Shown here piece after piece: positions 55,590 to 64,000 of a DNA stretch of 64,000 nucleotides. The stretch is from positions 3,286,001 to 3,350,000 of the forward strand of contig NC_019776.1 in the NCBI RefSeq assembly GCF_000317675.1, written 5' to 3'. This stretch comes from Cyanobacterium aponinum PCC 10605. Lineage in GTDB: Bacteria > Cyanobacteriota > Cyanobacteriia > Cyanobacteriales > Cyanobacteriaceae. The stretch's first letter is position 1; every line of letters begins with the position of its first letter. A program made the translations under genes and the position numbers. Below the pieces are notes generated by a model. The model was not told where the DNA came from. It made no database searches and saw only the letters and a program-made list of their open reading frames with translations.

Positions 55590-57914
55590 TCAAGATATTT
55601 TCTCCAACTTCGTATGACTGGGATTAATAATTTTTCTTCCCACCTCAAACTGCACAACTAAAGTATTTTTACTTCCCAATCCCAATAAATGAGTCACAAC
55701 CCCATTACCGAAAGTAGGATGATACAGGCGATCGCCCTCCTGCCACGATTGAGAAGGAGATTTTTTCTTGGGAGTCTCTTCGATAATGTTATGACGGAAA
55801 GATTTACGAGGAGGGATATTGCTAGAAAGTAACTCAGGGGGCAACTCATCCAAAAACTGAGATGGTGTACAATAGTCCACATTACCCCAAGAATATCTTT
55901 CTCTGGCATGGGTAATAAACAGTTGCTCTTTTGCCCGAGTTATGCCAACATAACATAACCGTCTTTCTTCCTCTAATTCTAGTGGATCTCGTAAACTACG
56001 GTTATGGGGTAATAATCCCTGTTCAAATCCTACCAGAAAGACAATAGGAAATTCTAAACCCTTCGCAGAATGCAACGTCATCAAAGAAACCGCCTGATTA
56101 TCCTCATTAAGATTATCCAAATCTGAAGCAAGAGACGCACTACTTAAAAAACCTTCCAAACTGCTATCCTCATTATCTTCCTGAAATTGTGACATAGCGT
56201 TTGCTAACTCGTTGAGGTTTTCCAGTCTATTTTCCGCCTCATCGGTGTTTTGTTGTTGCAAATCTTGACTATATCCTGATGCTAATAAGATATGATTCAA
56301 TACTTCTACTGCCGAAGATTCTTTCATCATTTCCTGACAGTCGAGAATGAGTTGGGCAAATTCATTCACTCTTTTTGCGGCCCTTCCTGCTATAGTATTA
56401 ACAGAGGTGCGATCGTTTAATATTTCCCATAATGGTACACCTAACTCTACAGAAGCAGTCAATAGATTATCAATTGTGGTTTTACCGATTCCTCTTCTCG
56501 GTGTGTTGATGATTCTGAGCAAACTAACGGTATCCGCAGGATTAACAATCAAACGCAAATAAGCTAAAGCATCTTTAACTTCCTTCCTTTCATAGAATTT
56601 TAAACCCCCCACAATATTGTAAGGAATATTCTTTTTAATTAACTCATCTTCAAAGGCTCGAGATTGAGAATTAATGCGGTACAAAATTGCAAAATCACCC
56701 CAGTTTAAATCAGCATTTTCTCTCACTAATTGGGCTATTTGCCGACAAACAAAAGTAGCTTCTTCTCTTTCATTATCTCCCCGATAAAGATAAATACTTT
56801 CTCCTTCTCCTCTGGTGGCTTTTAATACCTTGTCAATTCTTTGGGAGTTATGTTCAATTAAATAATTAGCCGCTTGTAAAATGTTTTCCCTTGAGCGATA
56901 ATTTTCTTCTAATTTGATCATAGTTTGAGTTTCTTGATCTGGTAAATTATCCCCAAAATCTTCCTGAAAATTGAGTAAAATAGTAAAATCTGCCATACGG
57001 AAAGAATAGATTGACTGATCAGCATCTCCTACCACAAAAACTGATCTGTTATTCCAATTCCAGTATTTTTTATTAGTCTCATTATTCGTAGATAAAAGCC
57101 TAATTAAATTGTATTGAATCTGGTTAGTATCCTGATATTCGTCAACAAGAATATGATGAAATTGATTATGCCAATAACCTAAAATCGACTCATTTTCTTG
57201 AAAAATTCTAACAGGAATTAATAGCAAATCATCAAAATCAAGGGCATTATTTTTTGCCAATTCATTTTGATATTCCTCATAAATTTCCGCTATTACTCTG
57301 CCTCTATAATCAGGATTTTCTAAAGCATATTGCCTAGGAGTAAAACCTAAATTTTTAATATTACTAATAGTATAACGGATTTTCCTTGGCTCAAATTTTT
57401 TATCATCTAAATTAAGATTTTTAGTCACAATTTGCTTAAACAAACTCTGCACATCAGATTCATCTAAAATCGTGAAATTTTTTTGCCAAGTTCTTCCTTT
57501 TTCATCTTGATATTTATTTATATCATAACGTAAGATTTTAGCACATAAACTGTGAAAAGTACCAATCCAAAGATCTTTTATTGCCCTTCTATAAACCTTA
57601 GATTTAATCTGTTTTTGTTCTAATTCTCCTAATAGTTCTAATTTATTTCCATATTTTTCTTCCGCCATTTGTTGAGCAAAAATTAACTCAATTCTTTCTT
57701 TCATTTCCCGTGCGGCTTTATTCGTAAAAGTAACCGCTAAGATATTTTCTGGTGCTACTTTATGAGTTGAAATAAGGTTGGCAATACGATAGGTTAAAGC
57801 CCTTGTTTTTCCCGAACCAGCCCCCGCAACGACCAATAAAGGACCACAAAAATGTTCTACTGCCTGACGTTGAGATAAATTAAGGTGACTGAGAAAATCA
57901 ATACGAGAATTCAT
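55590..57914 (-). CDS. pcrA: ATP-dependent DNA helicase PcrA/UvrD
   Basis: This 774-residue superfamily 1 helicase has Walker A AGAGSGKTRALTYRI (about 31-45), Walker B HILVDEYQDTN, motif III VVGDADQSIYSFR, motif IV/V LEENYRSRENIL and TLHSAKGLEFPIVFLVGFEQ, and motif VI YVGITRAKEQL. The C-terminal WQEGDRLYHPTFGNGVVTHL is the PcrA-type Tudor/RNA-polymerase-contacting domain. It unwinds DNA 3' to 5' in repair and replication restart. It is transcribed towards hepT. Confidence 0.95.
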   Translation of the reverse strand: MNSRIDFLSHLNLSQRQAVEHFCGPLLVVAGAGSGKTRALTYRIANLISTHKVAPENILAVTFTNKAAREMKERIELIFAQQMAEEKYGNKLELLGELEQKQIKSKVYRRAIKDLWIGTFHSLCAKILRYDINKYQDEKGRTWQKNFTILDESDVQSLFKQIVTKNLNLDDKKFEPRKIRYTISNIKNLGFTPRQYALENPDYRGRVIAEIYEEYQNELAKNNALDFDDLLLIPVRIFQENESILGYWHNQFHHILVDEYQDTNQIQYNLIRLLSTNNETNKKYWNWNNRSVFVVGDADQSIYSFRMADFTILLNFQEDFGDNLPDQETQTMIKLEENYRSRENILQAANYLIEHNSQRIDKVLKATRGEGESIYLYRGDNEREEATFVCRQIAQLVRENADLNWGDFAILYRINSQSRAFEDELIKKNIPYNIVGGLKFYERKEVKDALAYLRLIVNPADTVSLLRIINTPRRGIGKTTIDNLLTASVELGVPLWEILNDRTSVNTIAGRAAKRVNEFAQLILDCQEMMKESSAVEVLNHILLASGYSQDLQQQNTDEAENRLENLNELANAMSQFQEDNEDSSLEGFLSSASLASDLDNLNEDNQAVSLMTLHSAKGLEFPIVFLVGFEQGLLPHNRSLRDPLELEEERRLCYVGITRAKEQLFITHARERYSWGNVDYCTPSQFLDELPPELLSSNIPPRKSFRHNIIEETPKKKSPSQSWQEGDRLYHPTFGNGVVTHLLGLGSKNTLVVQFEVGRKIINPSHTKLEKIS

Positions 57915-58182
57915 GGGTAAAGGCTAAACTTAATGTATTTAATTCCTATATTGTACCATATTTTAGACTTTGTTCAAGATCTAATAATATGGATAAAAAA
58001 AGAAAGAAAATAGAAATTTATTAATTTATAATACTAAAGAGATAATCAATAAATTCAGAATTATTATTTATTAATTTAAAAACGAAAATATTTTATTTTT
58101 ATAATTAATTAGTACCGATTTAATGTAGTTATTTTTAATAAACATCATTTAATAAATTAATGTTTAATCAACTCTTTTTTAT

Positions 58183-58284
58183 AGACCTCTCGCAAAATAA
58201 AAATTAAGCTAAAATTAGCTCAGTTTAAAATCAATATTATCATTATCCCTCATTCCCTTATCTCATGACTTCTGCAAGAAGTCT
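58183..58284. mobile_element. Family D element, copy 2
   Basis: This 102-bp stretch has ends AGACCTCTCGCA and TGCAAGAAGTCT. It is homologous in ends and partly in interior to 41011-41104. The rest of the pcrA-fbp spacer (57915-58337) is AT-rich without a gene. Confidence 0.55.
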
Positions 58285-58337
58285 AATATCCTAATACCCA
58301 ATAAACTAAAAGTATGTGTTCAACTTAAGCTGAAAAT

Positions 58338-59366
58338 TTATTGAATAAAAGATTTTACTAAATCGACATCCTCACAACTACCGAGTATCGCAGGGGTGCG
58401 TTGATGGATTTTTTGAGGTATCACATCTAAAATATCTTCTTTGCCTGTAGATGCTTTTCCCCCTGCTTGTTCAATAATGAATGCTAGAGGTGCAGTTTCG
58501 TATAGTAGTCTTAATTTCCCTTCTGGTTTATCCTTGGTTCCAGGATATAAAAATACTCCTCCTTGCATCAAAATACGGTGAATGTCACCCACTAATGCCC
58601 CACTATATCTTCCTGTATAACTGTCATGACGATGAACATAACGAACATAATCTCTTAAAGAATCATCCCATTTACAAAAATTACCTTCATTGACACTATA
58701 TACGGAACCATGATTAGGAATTTTTATATTTTCTTCTGCTAATATAAATTCTCCCAAACTAGGGTCTAAAAAGAAGGAGTGTACACCTTTGCCAATGGTA
58801 TAGACTAAAACCGTAGCTGGTCCATATAAAATATAACCGGCGGCAACTTGTTTATGACCATTTTGCAGTAAATCCCGTGCTTCTCCATCTAAATCATCCC
58901 CTTCTTGTTGTCTAATGGCAAAAATTGAGCCTACGTTTAAGTTTATATCTACATTAGAAGATCCATCGATGGGATCATAAAGTAAAGTATATCTACCAAT
59001 GGGGCAGTTTTCAGGAATATAGTAAGGTTTTTCCATTTCTTCTGATGCCAAGCGACAGACTAAACCACTTTGTTTAAAAACAGAAATAAATACCTCATTA
59101 GCATAAACATCCATTTTTTTTACGGATTCTCCCTGAATATTATCCTCCCCTGTAAAACCAAGTACATTAGCCATTAAACCAGCACGACTGAGACGACGAG
59201 AAATTAATTTACCAGCTAGGGCAATTCTATTCATAATGGCACTCAAATCTTGTGCGTCGCCAGAAAAGTCATTTAATTGTTGTAGAATGTGGCGGGAAAG
59301 GGTTGTACAATCTCGATCTAAACTATGTTCAGGAATGCTTAACTGTGGCTTTTGAGTAATATTCAT
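58338..59366 (-). CDS. fbp: Fructose-1,6-bisphosphatase class I
   Basis: This 342-residue enzyme removes the C1 phosphate of fructose-1,6-bisphosphate in gluconeogenesis and the Calvin cycle. The metal site is [17 protein letters not shown]. Substrate segments are [17 protein letters not shown] and [17 protein letters not shown]. Length matches cyanobacterial FbpI. Cyanobacteria also have the bifunctional class II SBPase/FBPase. It is divergent from clpP, sharing a 167-bp regulatory spacer. Confidence 0.95.
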   Translation of the reverse strand: MNITQKPQLSIPEHSLDRDCTTLSRHILQQLNDFSGDAQDLSAIMNRIALAGKLISRRLSRAGLMANVLGFTGEDNIQGESVKKMDVYANEVFISVFKQSGLVCRLASEEMEKPYYIPENCPIGRYTLLYDPIDGSSNVDINLNVGSIFAIRQQEGDDLDGEARDLLQNGHKQVAAGYILYGPATVLVYTIGKGVHSFFLDPSLGEFILAEENIKIPNHGSVYSVNEGNFCKWDDSLRDYVRYVHRHDSYTGRYSGALVGDIHRILMQGGVFLYPGTKDKPEGKLRLLYETAPLAFIIEQAGGKASTGKEDILDVIPQKIHQRTPAILGSCEDVDLVKSFIQ

Positions 59367-59423
59367 TTATTTTCCTCTTGATAGTTCTTTTAATTTTCAT
59401 TGTACTCAGATCTCAATTTTACA

Positions 59424-59454
59424 ATTCTCTAAAGTTTTACGATTCTCTAAAGTT
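59424..59454. promoter_or_regulatory. 13-bp direct repeats in the fbp-clpP intergenic region
   Basis: ATTCTCTAAAGTT occurs at 59424-59436 and again at 59442-59454, an 18-bp offset (about 1.7 helical turns). The position, 21 bp upstream of the candidate -10 of clpP and close to the fbp start, suggests a transcription-factor operator. No known regulator is assigned. Confidence 0.4.
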
Positions 59455-59474
59455 AATAAAACAGATTGAGATAG

Positions 59475-59480
59475 TATAAT
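59475..59480 (+). promoter_or_regulatory. Candidate -10 element of clpP-clpX
   Basis: A perfect TATAAT lies 54 bp before the clpP ATG. The -35 region (GTTAAT, 59452-59457) is weak and overlaps the second direct repeat, which would suit an activator. Confidence 0.35.
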
Positions 59481-59533
59481 ATTAAGGAACAAAAACATAG
59501 AATATACGTCTTACTTTAAGCTCGGCAAGTCTT

Positions 59534-60253
59534 ATGATGCTAGAATCGCAATCACCTCAATTCTCCATTGACAGTTATTTCCATTTTCAGATGACTTCTC
59601 AAAAAGAGGAGAAAATATACAATAGTGCGGTGCCGATGGTTGTCGAATCTTCCGGCATGGGAGAAAAAGTTTTCGATATTTATTCCCGATTGCTAAGAGA
59701 GAGAATCATTTTTTTGGGTACTGCTATTGATGATAAATTAGCTGATTCGATTGTAGCTCAACTTCTCTATTTGGAAGCAGATGATCCGGAAAAAGATATA
59801 TATATATATATAAATTCTCCTGGCGGGTCAGTTTATGCAGGTATGGCTATTTATGATACCATGCAACAAATTAAACCAGATGTTTCTACTATTTGTTATG
59901 GTATCGCCGCTAGTATGGGGGCATTTTTGCTGTCTGGTGGTGCGAAAGGGAAACGTTTAGGATTACCTAATTCCCGTATTATGATCCATCAACCTTTAGG
60001 AGGGGCGCAAGGACAAGCTAGTGATATTGAAATTCAAGCAAAGGAAATTCTCTACATTAAAAATAAATTGAATCAACTATTAGCTGATCACACTGGTCAA
60101 CCTTTAGAAAAGATTAGCCTTGATACGGAAAGGGATTTTTATATGTCCTCTACGGAAGCTCAAGAATATGGATTGATTGATGAGGTGATTATTCGTGAAG
60201 GCATTAGTCTTCCTCTCAGTCGTAGTTCCGTTGATTTGAGTGAGGCACTCTAG
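59534..60253 (+). CDS. clpP: ATP-dependent Clp protease proteolytic subunit
   Basis: This 239-residue serine protease forms the degradation chamber used with ClpX. The catalytic Ser is in [11 protein letters not shown], the His in IMIHQPLGG and the Asp in a later DTERDFYM segment. An N-terminal extension of about 35 residues precedes the conserved [20 protein letters not shown]; a later start is possible. It is immediately upstream of clpX, with an operon as in cyanobacterial clpP2-clpX. Confidence 0.94.
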   Translation: MMLESQSPQFSIDSYFHFQMTSQKEEKIYNSAVPMVVESSGMGEKVFDIYSRLLRERIIFLGTAIDDKLADSIVAQLLYLEADDPEKDIYIYINSPGGSVYAGMAIYDTMQQIKPDVSTICYGIAASMGAFLLSGGAKGKRLGLPNSRIMIHQPLGGAQGQASDIEIQAKEILYIKNKLNQLLADHTGQPLEKISLDTERDFYMSSTEAQEYGLIDEVIIREGISLPLSRSSVDLSEAL

Positions 60254-60302
60254 GGGTTCTAGTTTTGTTTTTTTATATACGTCTAATATTACTTTTAATT
60301 TT

Positions 60303-61652
60303 ATGTCTAAATATGACTCTCATCTAAAATGCTCATTCTGCGGCAAATCTCAGGAACAGGTAAGAAAACTGATTGCTGGTCCAGGGGTTTATATTTGTGA
60401 TGAGTGTGTAGAATTATGTAATGAAATTTTAGAAGAGGAATTGATGCCGAGTAATAGGAGTCAACCAAGTCACTCTGCGGTTAAATCAAATCCTCGCCCT
60501 TCTAAGAAAACAAGTTCTACTCGTAAGCCTCTTTCTTTAAGTAAATTACCTAAACCAAAGGAAATTAAGGAATTGTTGGATCAATATGTTATTGGTCAAG
60601 ATGAGGCAAAAAAAGTTCTTTCTGTGGCGGTTTATAATCACTATAAGCGTTTAACGGTTGCGGAAAGTGAACAAAAAACAGGTAAGAGTAAAGAAGAAAC
60701 CATCGAATTACAAAAGTCTAATATTCTTTTAATCGGTCCTACGGGTTCTGGTAAAACTCTCTTGGCTCAAACTTTGGCGAATATTCTTGATGTTCCTTTT
60801 GCGATCGCAGATGCCACAACTCTTACGGAGGCGGGTTATGTGGGAGAAGATGTGGAAAACATCCTCCTGCGTTTGTTACAAGTTTCTAATTTAGATTTAG
60901 ATGAAGCACAACGGGGTATCATTTATATTGACGAAATTGATAAAATTGCCCGTAAAAGCGAAAATCCTTCTATTACAAGAGATGTTTCTGGAGAAGGGGT
61001 ACAACAAGCACTTTTAAAAATGCTAGAAGGTACAGTGGCAAATGTTCCACCTCAAGGGGGAAGAAAACATCCTTACCAAGACTGTATCACCATTGATACT
61101 AGCAATATTTTGTTTATTTGTGGTGGTGCTTTTGTGGGACTAGATAAAATCGTGGAACAAGATCAAGAGAAAAAAATTCTTGGTTTTCAAATTCCTGCGG
61201 AGAATACCACTAAAGAAGAAAGAGTTTCTAAAGCGGCTCGCCAACTGCAACCAGATGATTTAGTGCGTTTTGGCTTAATTCCTGAGTTTGCTGGACGTTT
61301 GCCCGTAGTAGCAGTGCTAGATCCTTTAAATGAAGAAGCCTTAATGGAAATTCTTACTCGTCCTCGTAATGCCCTTGTTAAGCAATATCAGAAACTTGTG
61401 GGGATGGATAATGTTATTTTAGAGTTTGAACCTGAAGCTATAAGAGCGATCGCACAGGAGGCTTATCGCCGTAAAACTGGGGCTAGGGCTTTAAGGGGTA
61501 TTGTGGAAGAAATTATGCTTGATGTAATGTATGAAATTCCTTCTCGTCAAGATGTTCAACATTGCGTGATTACCAAAGAAATGGTAGAAAAGCGTAGTAC
61601 CGCAGAGTTAATTCTTCATCCTTCCTCTTTACCTGAACCAGAATCCGCTTAA
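60303..61652 (+). CDS. clpX: ATP-dependent Clp protease ATPase subunit ClpX
   Basis: From ATG 60303 the protein has 449 residues; a longer frame to 60240 overlaps clpP and adds 21 poorly conserved residues. The zinc-binding domain has CSFCGK and CDECVELC. The AAA+ domain has Walker [13 protein letters not shown], Walker [12 protein letters not shown] and sensor 2 KTGARALRG. The VGEDVEN and RKHPYQ regions are the pore and loop segments. It unfolds substrates for ClpP. The start is 50 bp after the clpP stop. Confidence 0.96.
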   Translation: MSKYDSHLKCSFCGKSQEQVRKLIAGPGVYICDECVELCNEILEEELMPSNRSQPSHSAVKSNPRPSKKTSSTRKPLSLSKLPKPKEIKELLDQYVIGQDEAKKVLSVAVYNHYKRLTVAESEQKTGKSKEETIELQKSNILLIGPTGSGKTLLAQTLANILDVPFAIADATTLTEAGYVGEDVENILLRLLQVSNLDLDEAQRGIIYIDEIDKIARKSENPSITRDVSGEGVQQALLKMLEGTVANVPPQGGRKHPYQDCITIDTSNILFICGGAFVGLDKIVEQDQEKKILGFQIPAENTTKEERVSKAARQLQPDDLVRFGLIPEFAGRLPVVAVLDPLNEEALMEILTRPRNALVKQYQKLVGMDNVILEFEPEAIRAIAQEAYRRKTGARALRGIVEEIMLDVMYEIPSRQDVQHCVITKEMVEKRSTAELILHPSSLPEPESA

Positions 61653-61677
61653 GGGCAATTGGTAAATTAAATAAAAA

Positions 61678-61696
61678 ACCCCCAAAAATAGGGGGT
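61678..61696. terminator. Bidirectional hairpin between clpX and ftsH
   Basis: ACCCCC (61678-61683) pairs with GGGGGT (61691-61696). On the minus strand the stem is followed by TTTTTT, a good intrinsic terminator for ftsH. On the plus strand it lies 26 bp after the clpX stop. Confidence 0.7.
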
Positions 61697-61756
61697 AATA
61701 AATTTTATTGTTGTGGGCTTATGTTTTTATAAGCCATTTTTTGTTTGCCAATGAAT

Positions 61757-63604
61757 TTAAGCCATCGCCGCTAATTTAACATCATTGTTATTTAGCAACT
61801 CTTGCAATTCTTCTGAATCAACGGTTTCTTTTTCTACAAGCATTTGTGCTAATGTATCTAACACTTCACGATTGTTTTGTAAAACATCTTTTGCTCGTTG
61901 ATAAGCCACATCGACTAATTTTTTCACTTCCTCATCAATCATGGCGGCAGTGGAGTCAGAGAAATCACGATCAGACGCAATATCACGACCTAAGAACACG
62001 TTACCATTTTGACGACCTAACGCCACAGGTCCTAAACGCTCACTCATACCGAAACGGGTAATCATTTGACGTGCTACTCTGGCTACTTGTTGTAAGTCGT
62101 TAGATGCCCCAGTGGTTACTTCTTCTTCACCGAAAACGATTTCTTCGGCAACACGTCCACCCAATGCTACCGCCATTTGATTTTGGAGGTAAGAACGGGA
62201 GTATAAACCAGATTCCATGCGATCTTCACTAGGAGTGAACCAGGTTAAACCGCCTGCACGACCACGAGGAATAATGCTAATTTTTTGAATAGGGTCATAG
62301 TCGGGCATTAATGCACCTACTAAAGCGTGTCCTGCCTCATGATAAGCTACTAACTCTTTACGTTTTTGACTCATCACACGATTTTTCTTCTCAGGACCTG
62401 CTAAAACACGGTCGATCGCATCGTTAACCTCATCCATAGAAATCTCAGTTAAGTTGCGTCTTGCCGCTAAAATAGCCGCTTCGTTGAGTAAGTTGGACAA
62501 ATCTGCACCAGTGAATCCGGGGGTGCGACGAGCAATTTTTTCTAACTCCACATCTCCCGCAAGGGTTTTACCACGGGCATGAACATTAAGAATTTCACAA
62601 CGTCCAGCATAATCAGGACGATCTACTACTACTTGGCGATCGAATCTTCCGGGACGTAATAAAGCCGCATCAAGAACGTCAGGGCGGTTAGTCGCTGCGA
62701 TAATAATAATACCAGTGTTACCCTCAAAACCATCCATTTCGGTTAATAATTGGTTTAAGGTTTGTTCTCTTTCATCATTACCACCGCCTAAACCTGCACC
62801 TCTTTGACGACCCACTGCATCAATCTCATCAATAAAGACGATACAAGGGGCGTTTTGTTTAGCCTGTTCAAATAAATCACGAACACGGGATGCACCCACA
62901 CCGACAAACATTTCCACGAATTCAGAACCAGAAATGCTGAAGAAAGGCACACCTGCCTCCCCTGCCACGGCTTTAGCTAAAAGGGTTTTACCAGTTCCGG
63001 GAGGTCCTACTAATAAGACACCTTTAGGAATTTTAGCTCCTATAGCTGTAAAACGTTCCCCATTTTTTAAGAAATCAACTACCTCAGTTAATTCTAGTTT
63101 TGCTTGTTCAATACCCGCTACATCACTAAAAGTAACCTGAGTTTGAGGCTCCATTTGTACTCTGGCTTTAGATTTACCGAAGTTCATTGCCTGAGAGCCG
63201 GGGCCACTAGATGCACGGCGGAGTAAGAAAAATAGACCTACTAAGAGCAGAACTGGGAAAAATAAACTACTTAAGGCTCTGAACCAGAAACTATCATCAC
63301 TTTGGGGTAACACAGAAATATCCACCCCATTATTAGACAAAATATCGATTAATTCAGGGTCATTGGGTAAGTTCACTGTATAACGTTGTCCATCCCTTGC
63401 AGTTGCGATCGCAACGCTACGATCAGCACTCAAATTAACTCTTTCTACCTTGTCCCCTTGAACTTCATCAATAAATTGACTATATTTCCAACTTAACTGA
63501 CTGTTTTGAGGACGATCTAAAAAAGCAGTGCCTAAAGCCACAACGACTACCGCTAAGATTGCGTATAGTCCGACATTACGCCATTTTTTATTATTTTTGC
63601 TCAC
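61757..63604 (-). CDS. ftsH: ATP-dependent zinc metalloprotease FtsH
   Basis: This 615-residue membrane protease has two membrane helices (about 12-28 and 110-127) flanking a lumenal/periplasmic loop. An AAA+ domain follows, with Walker [15 protein letters not shown] and Walker [15 protein letters not shown] and second-region RPGRFDRQV. The peptidase domain has the zinc motif HEAGH. In cyanobacteria FtsH hexamers degrade damaged D1 in photosystem II repair; which of the four paralogues this is cannot be said. Confidence 0.96.
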   Translation of the reverse strand: MSKNNKKWRNVGLYAILAVVVVALGTAFLDRPQNSQLSWKYSQFIDEVQGDKVERVNLSADRSVAIATARDGQRYTVNLPNDPELIDILSNNGVDISVLPQSDDSFWFRALSSLFFPVLLLVGLFFLLRRASSGPGSQAMNFGKSKARVQMEPQTQVTFSDVAGIEQAKLELTEVVDFLKNGERFTAIGAKIPKGVLLVGPPGTGKTLLAKAVAGEAGVPFFSISGSEFVEMFVGVGASRVRDLFEQAKQNAPCIVFIDEIDAVGRQRGAGLGGGNDEREQTLNQLLTEMDGFEGNTGIIIIAATNRPDVLDAALLRPGRFDRQVVVDRPDYAGRCEILNVHARGKTLAGDVELEKIARRTPGFTGADLSNLLNEAAILAARRNLTEISMDEVNDAIDRVLAGPEKKNRVMSQKRKELVAYHEAGHALVGALMPDYDPIQKISIIPRGRAGGLTWFTPSEDRMESGLYSRSYLQNQMAVALGGRVAEEIVFGEEEVTTGASNDLQQVARVARQMITRFGMSERLGPVALGRQNGNVFLGRDIASDRDFSDSTAAMIDEEVKKLVDVAYQRAKDVLQNNREVLDTLAQMLVEKETVDSEELQELLNNNDVKLAAMA

Positions 63605-63747
63605 GCTTTTTATAGCCTCCTGTTATATTTGTATTTATTTTATCAATAACTTTTGTAAATCTGAGTTTTGAGCTTTTTTCATGATTATTAATTCTATGTT
63701 AACTTATGTTAAGAATTTTTAGGTTTATTGATTACCTCACCTTAAAA

Positions 63748-63873
63748 AACTTCAGTTCGGTTTAAGAATATTGGATAAGACTAGGTGTCAGGCTTTTGGG
63801 GTATTGGGGTGTTAAGGAGAAACTAATTCTTAAAGTGCATCATCGTTATTAATTACTAATTGCTAACTACAAT
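63748..63873. repeat. Family A element, partial, upstream of ftsH
   Basis: The left end AACTTCAGTTCGG with TTTAAGAATATTGGATAAG starts 143 bp upstream of the ftsH ATG. AATTACTAATTGCTAA follows. The right end is missing at the trpB 3' end. Confidence 0.5.
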
Positions 63874-64000
63874 TTATAAATCTATTCCCTTCAAATGTTT
63901 TGCCACTGTTTGCACATCTTTATCTCCCCTGCCAGAACAGTTAATCACAATACGAGGACTTCCTGAAACTTGAGGGCAAAGAGTTTCTAAATAAGCAAAA
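63874..64000 (-). CDS. trpB: Tryptophan synthase beta chain (3' end only)
   Basis: The last 41 codons read AYLETLCPQVSGSPRIV, then INCSGRGDKDVQTVAKHL and GIDL before TAA at 63874-63876. VxxSGRGDKD is the PLP-phosphate-contacting C-terminal signature of TrpB, which condenses indole and serine. The rest lies beyond the window. Confidence 0.93.
   Translation of the reverse strand, partial: FAYLETLCPQVSGSPRIVINCSGRGDKDVQTVAKHLKGIDL

Overview
The window is chromosomal DNA from an AT-rich cyanobacterium. GCGATCGC (HIP1) octamers are scattered through the coding regions. Several gene types point the same way: DnaK1-type Hsp70, GUN4, NatB-like amino-acid binding protein, a ClpP-ClpX pair, a CCB-type cytochrome b6f assembly factor, FutB-like iron permease, a DUF4912 protein and ferredoxin-GOGAT-type GltD. 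The overall look is Geminocystis/Cyanobacterium-like, but that genus guess is inference. I saw no rRNA, tRNA or CRISPR array.

Layout. 1-8.5 kb: 5' end of sdhA, a four-helix-bundle gene broken by a small transposon-like element, dnaK, proA, ilvB, and a secreted SIMPL protein. 8.8-18.3 kb: SNase-like nuclease, NatB-like lipoprotein, CHASE2 adenylate cyclase, HtrA-type protease, efflux adaptor, exported GUN4 protein. 18.4-21.7 kb: a tnpB gene split by a group II intron whose own protein has lost its maturase domain. 22.3-35.4 kb: gltD, a TgpA-like transglutaminase-fold membrane protein, lspA-lpxB, glyS, conserved hypotheticals, an alpha/beta hydrolase, a histidine phosphatase and a PKHD hydroxylase. 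35.5-40.4 kb: a five-gene C-B-A-C-B heterodisulfide-reductase-like cluster, whose order resembles the bacterial sHdr sulfur-oxidation locus. 41.1-49.4 kb: futB, pstS, a GDP-fucose-synthase-like gene, uppP, a TPR protein and CCB. 50-55.5 kb: a frameshifted WD40 gene, DUF4912, a methyltransferase-HIT fusion, an ABC-2 permease and a MntA/HepT pair. 55.6-64 kb: pcrA, fbp, clpP-clpX, ftsH and the 3' end of trpB.

The intergenic DNA is unusual. Most spacers are built from at least four families of short non-coding elements with inverted ends, many nested in each other, and filled with several kinds of heptanucleotide (period-7) tandem repeats. Family A (ends AACCTSAGTTCGG) is documented by a perfect before/after reconstruction inside a coding sequence. 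Family B (ends GGYTCTT, 8-bp target duplications) looks like an ISL3-type MITE, and one copy sits inside another. Families C and D are each present twice.

The items I consider most worth following up are the sHdr-like cluster with an asymmetric loss of cysteines in one HdrB, the heptamer-filled elements, the intron-in-tnpB arrangement, and the apparent insertion of a palindrome into a HIP1 site inside a WD40 gene.
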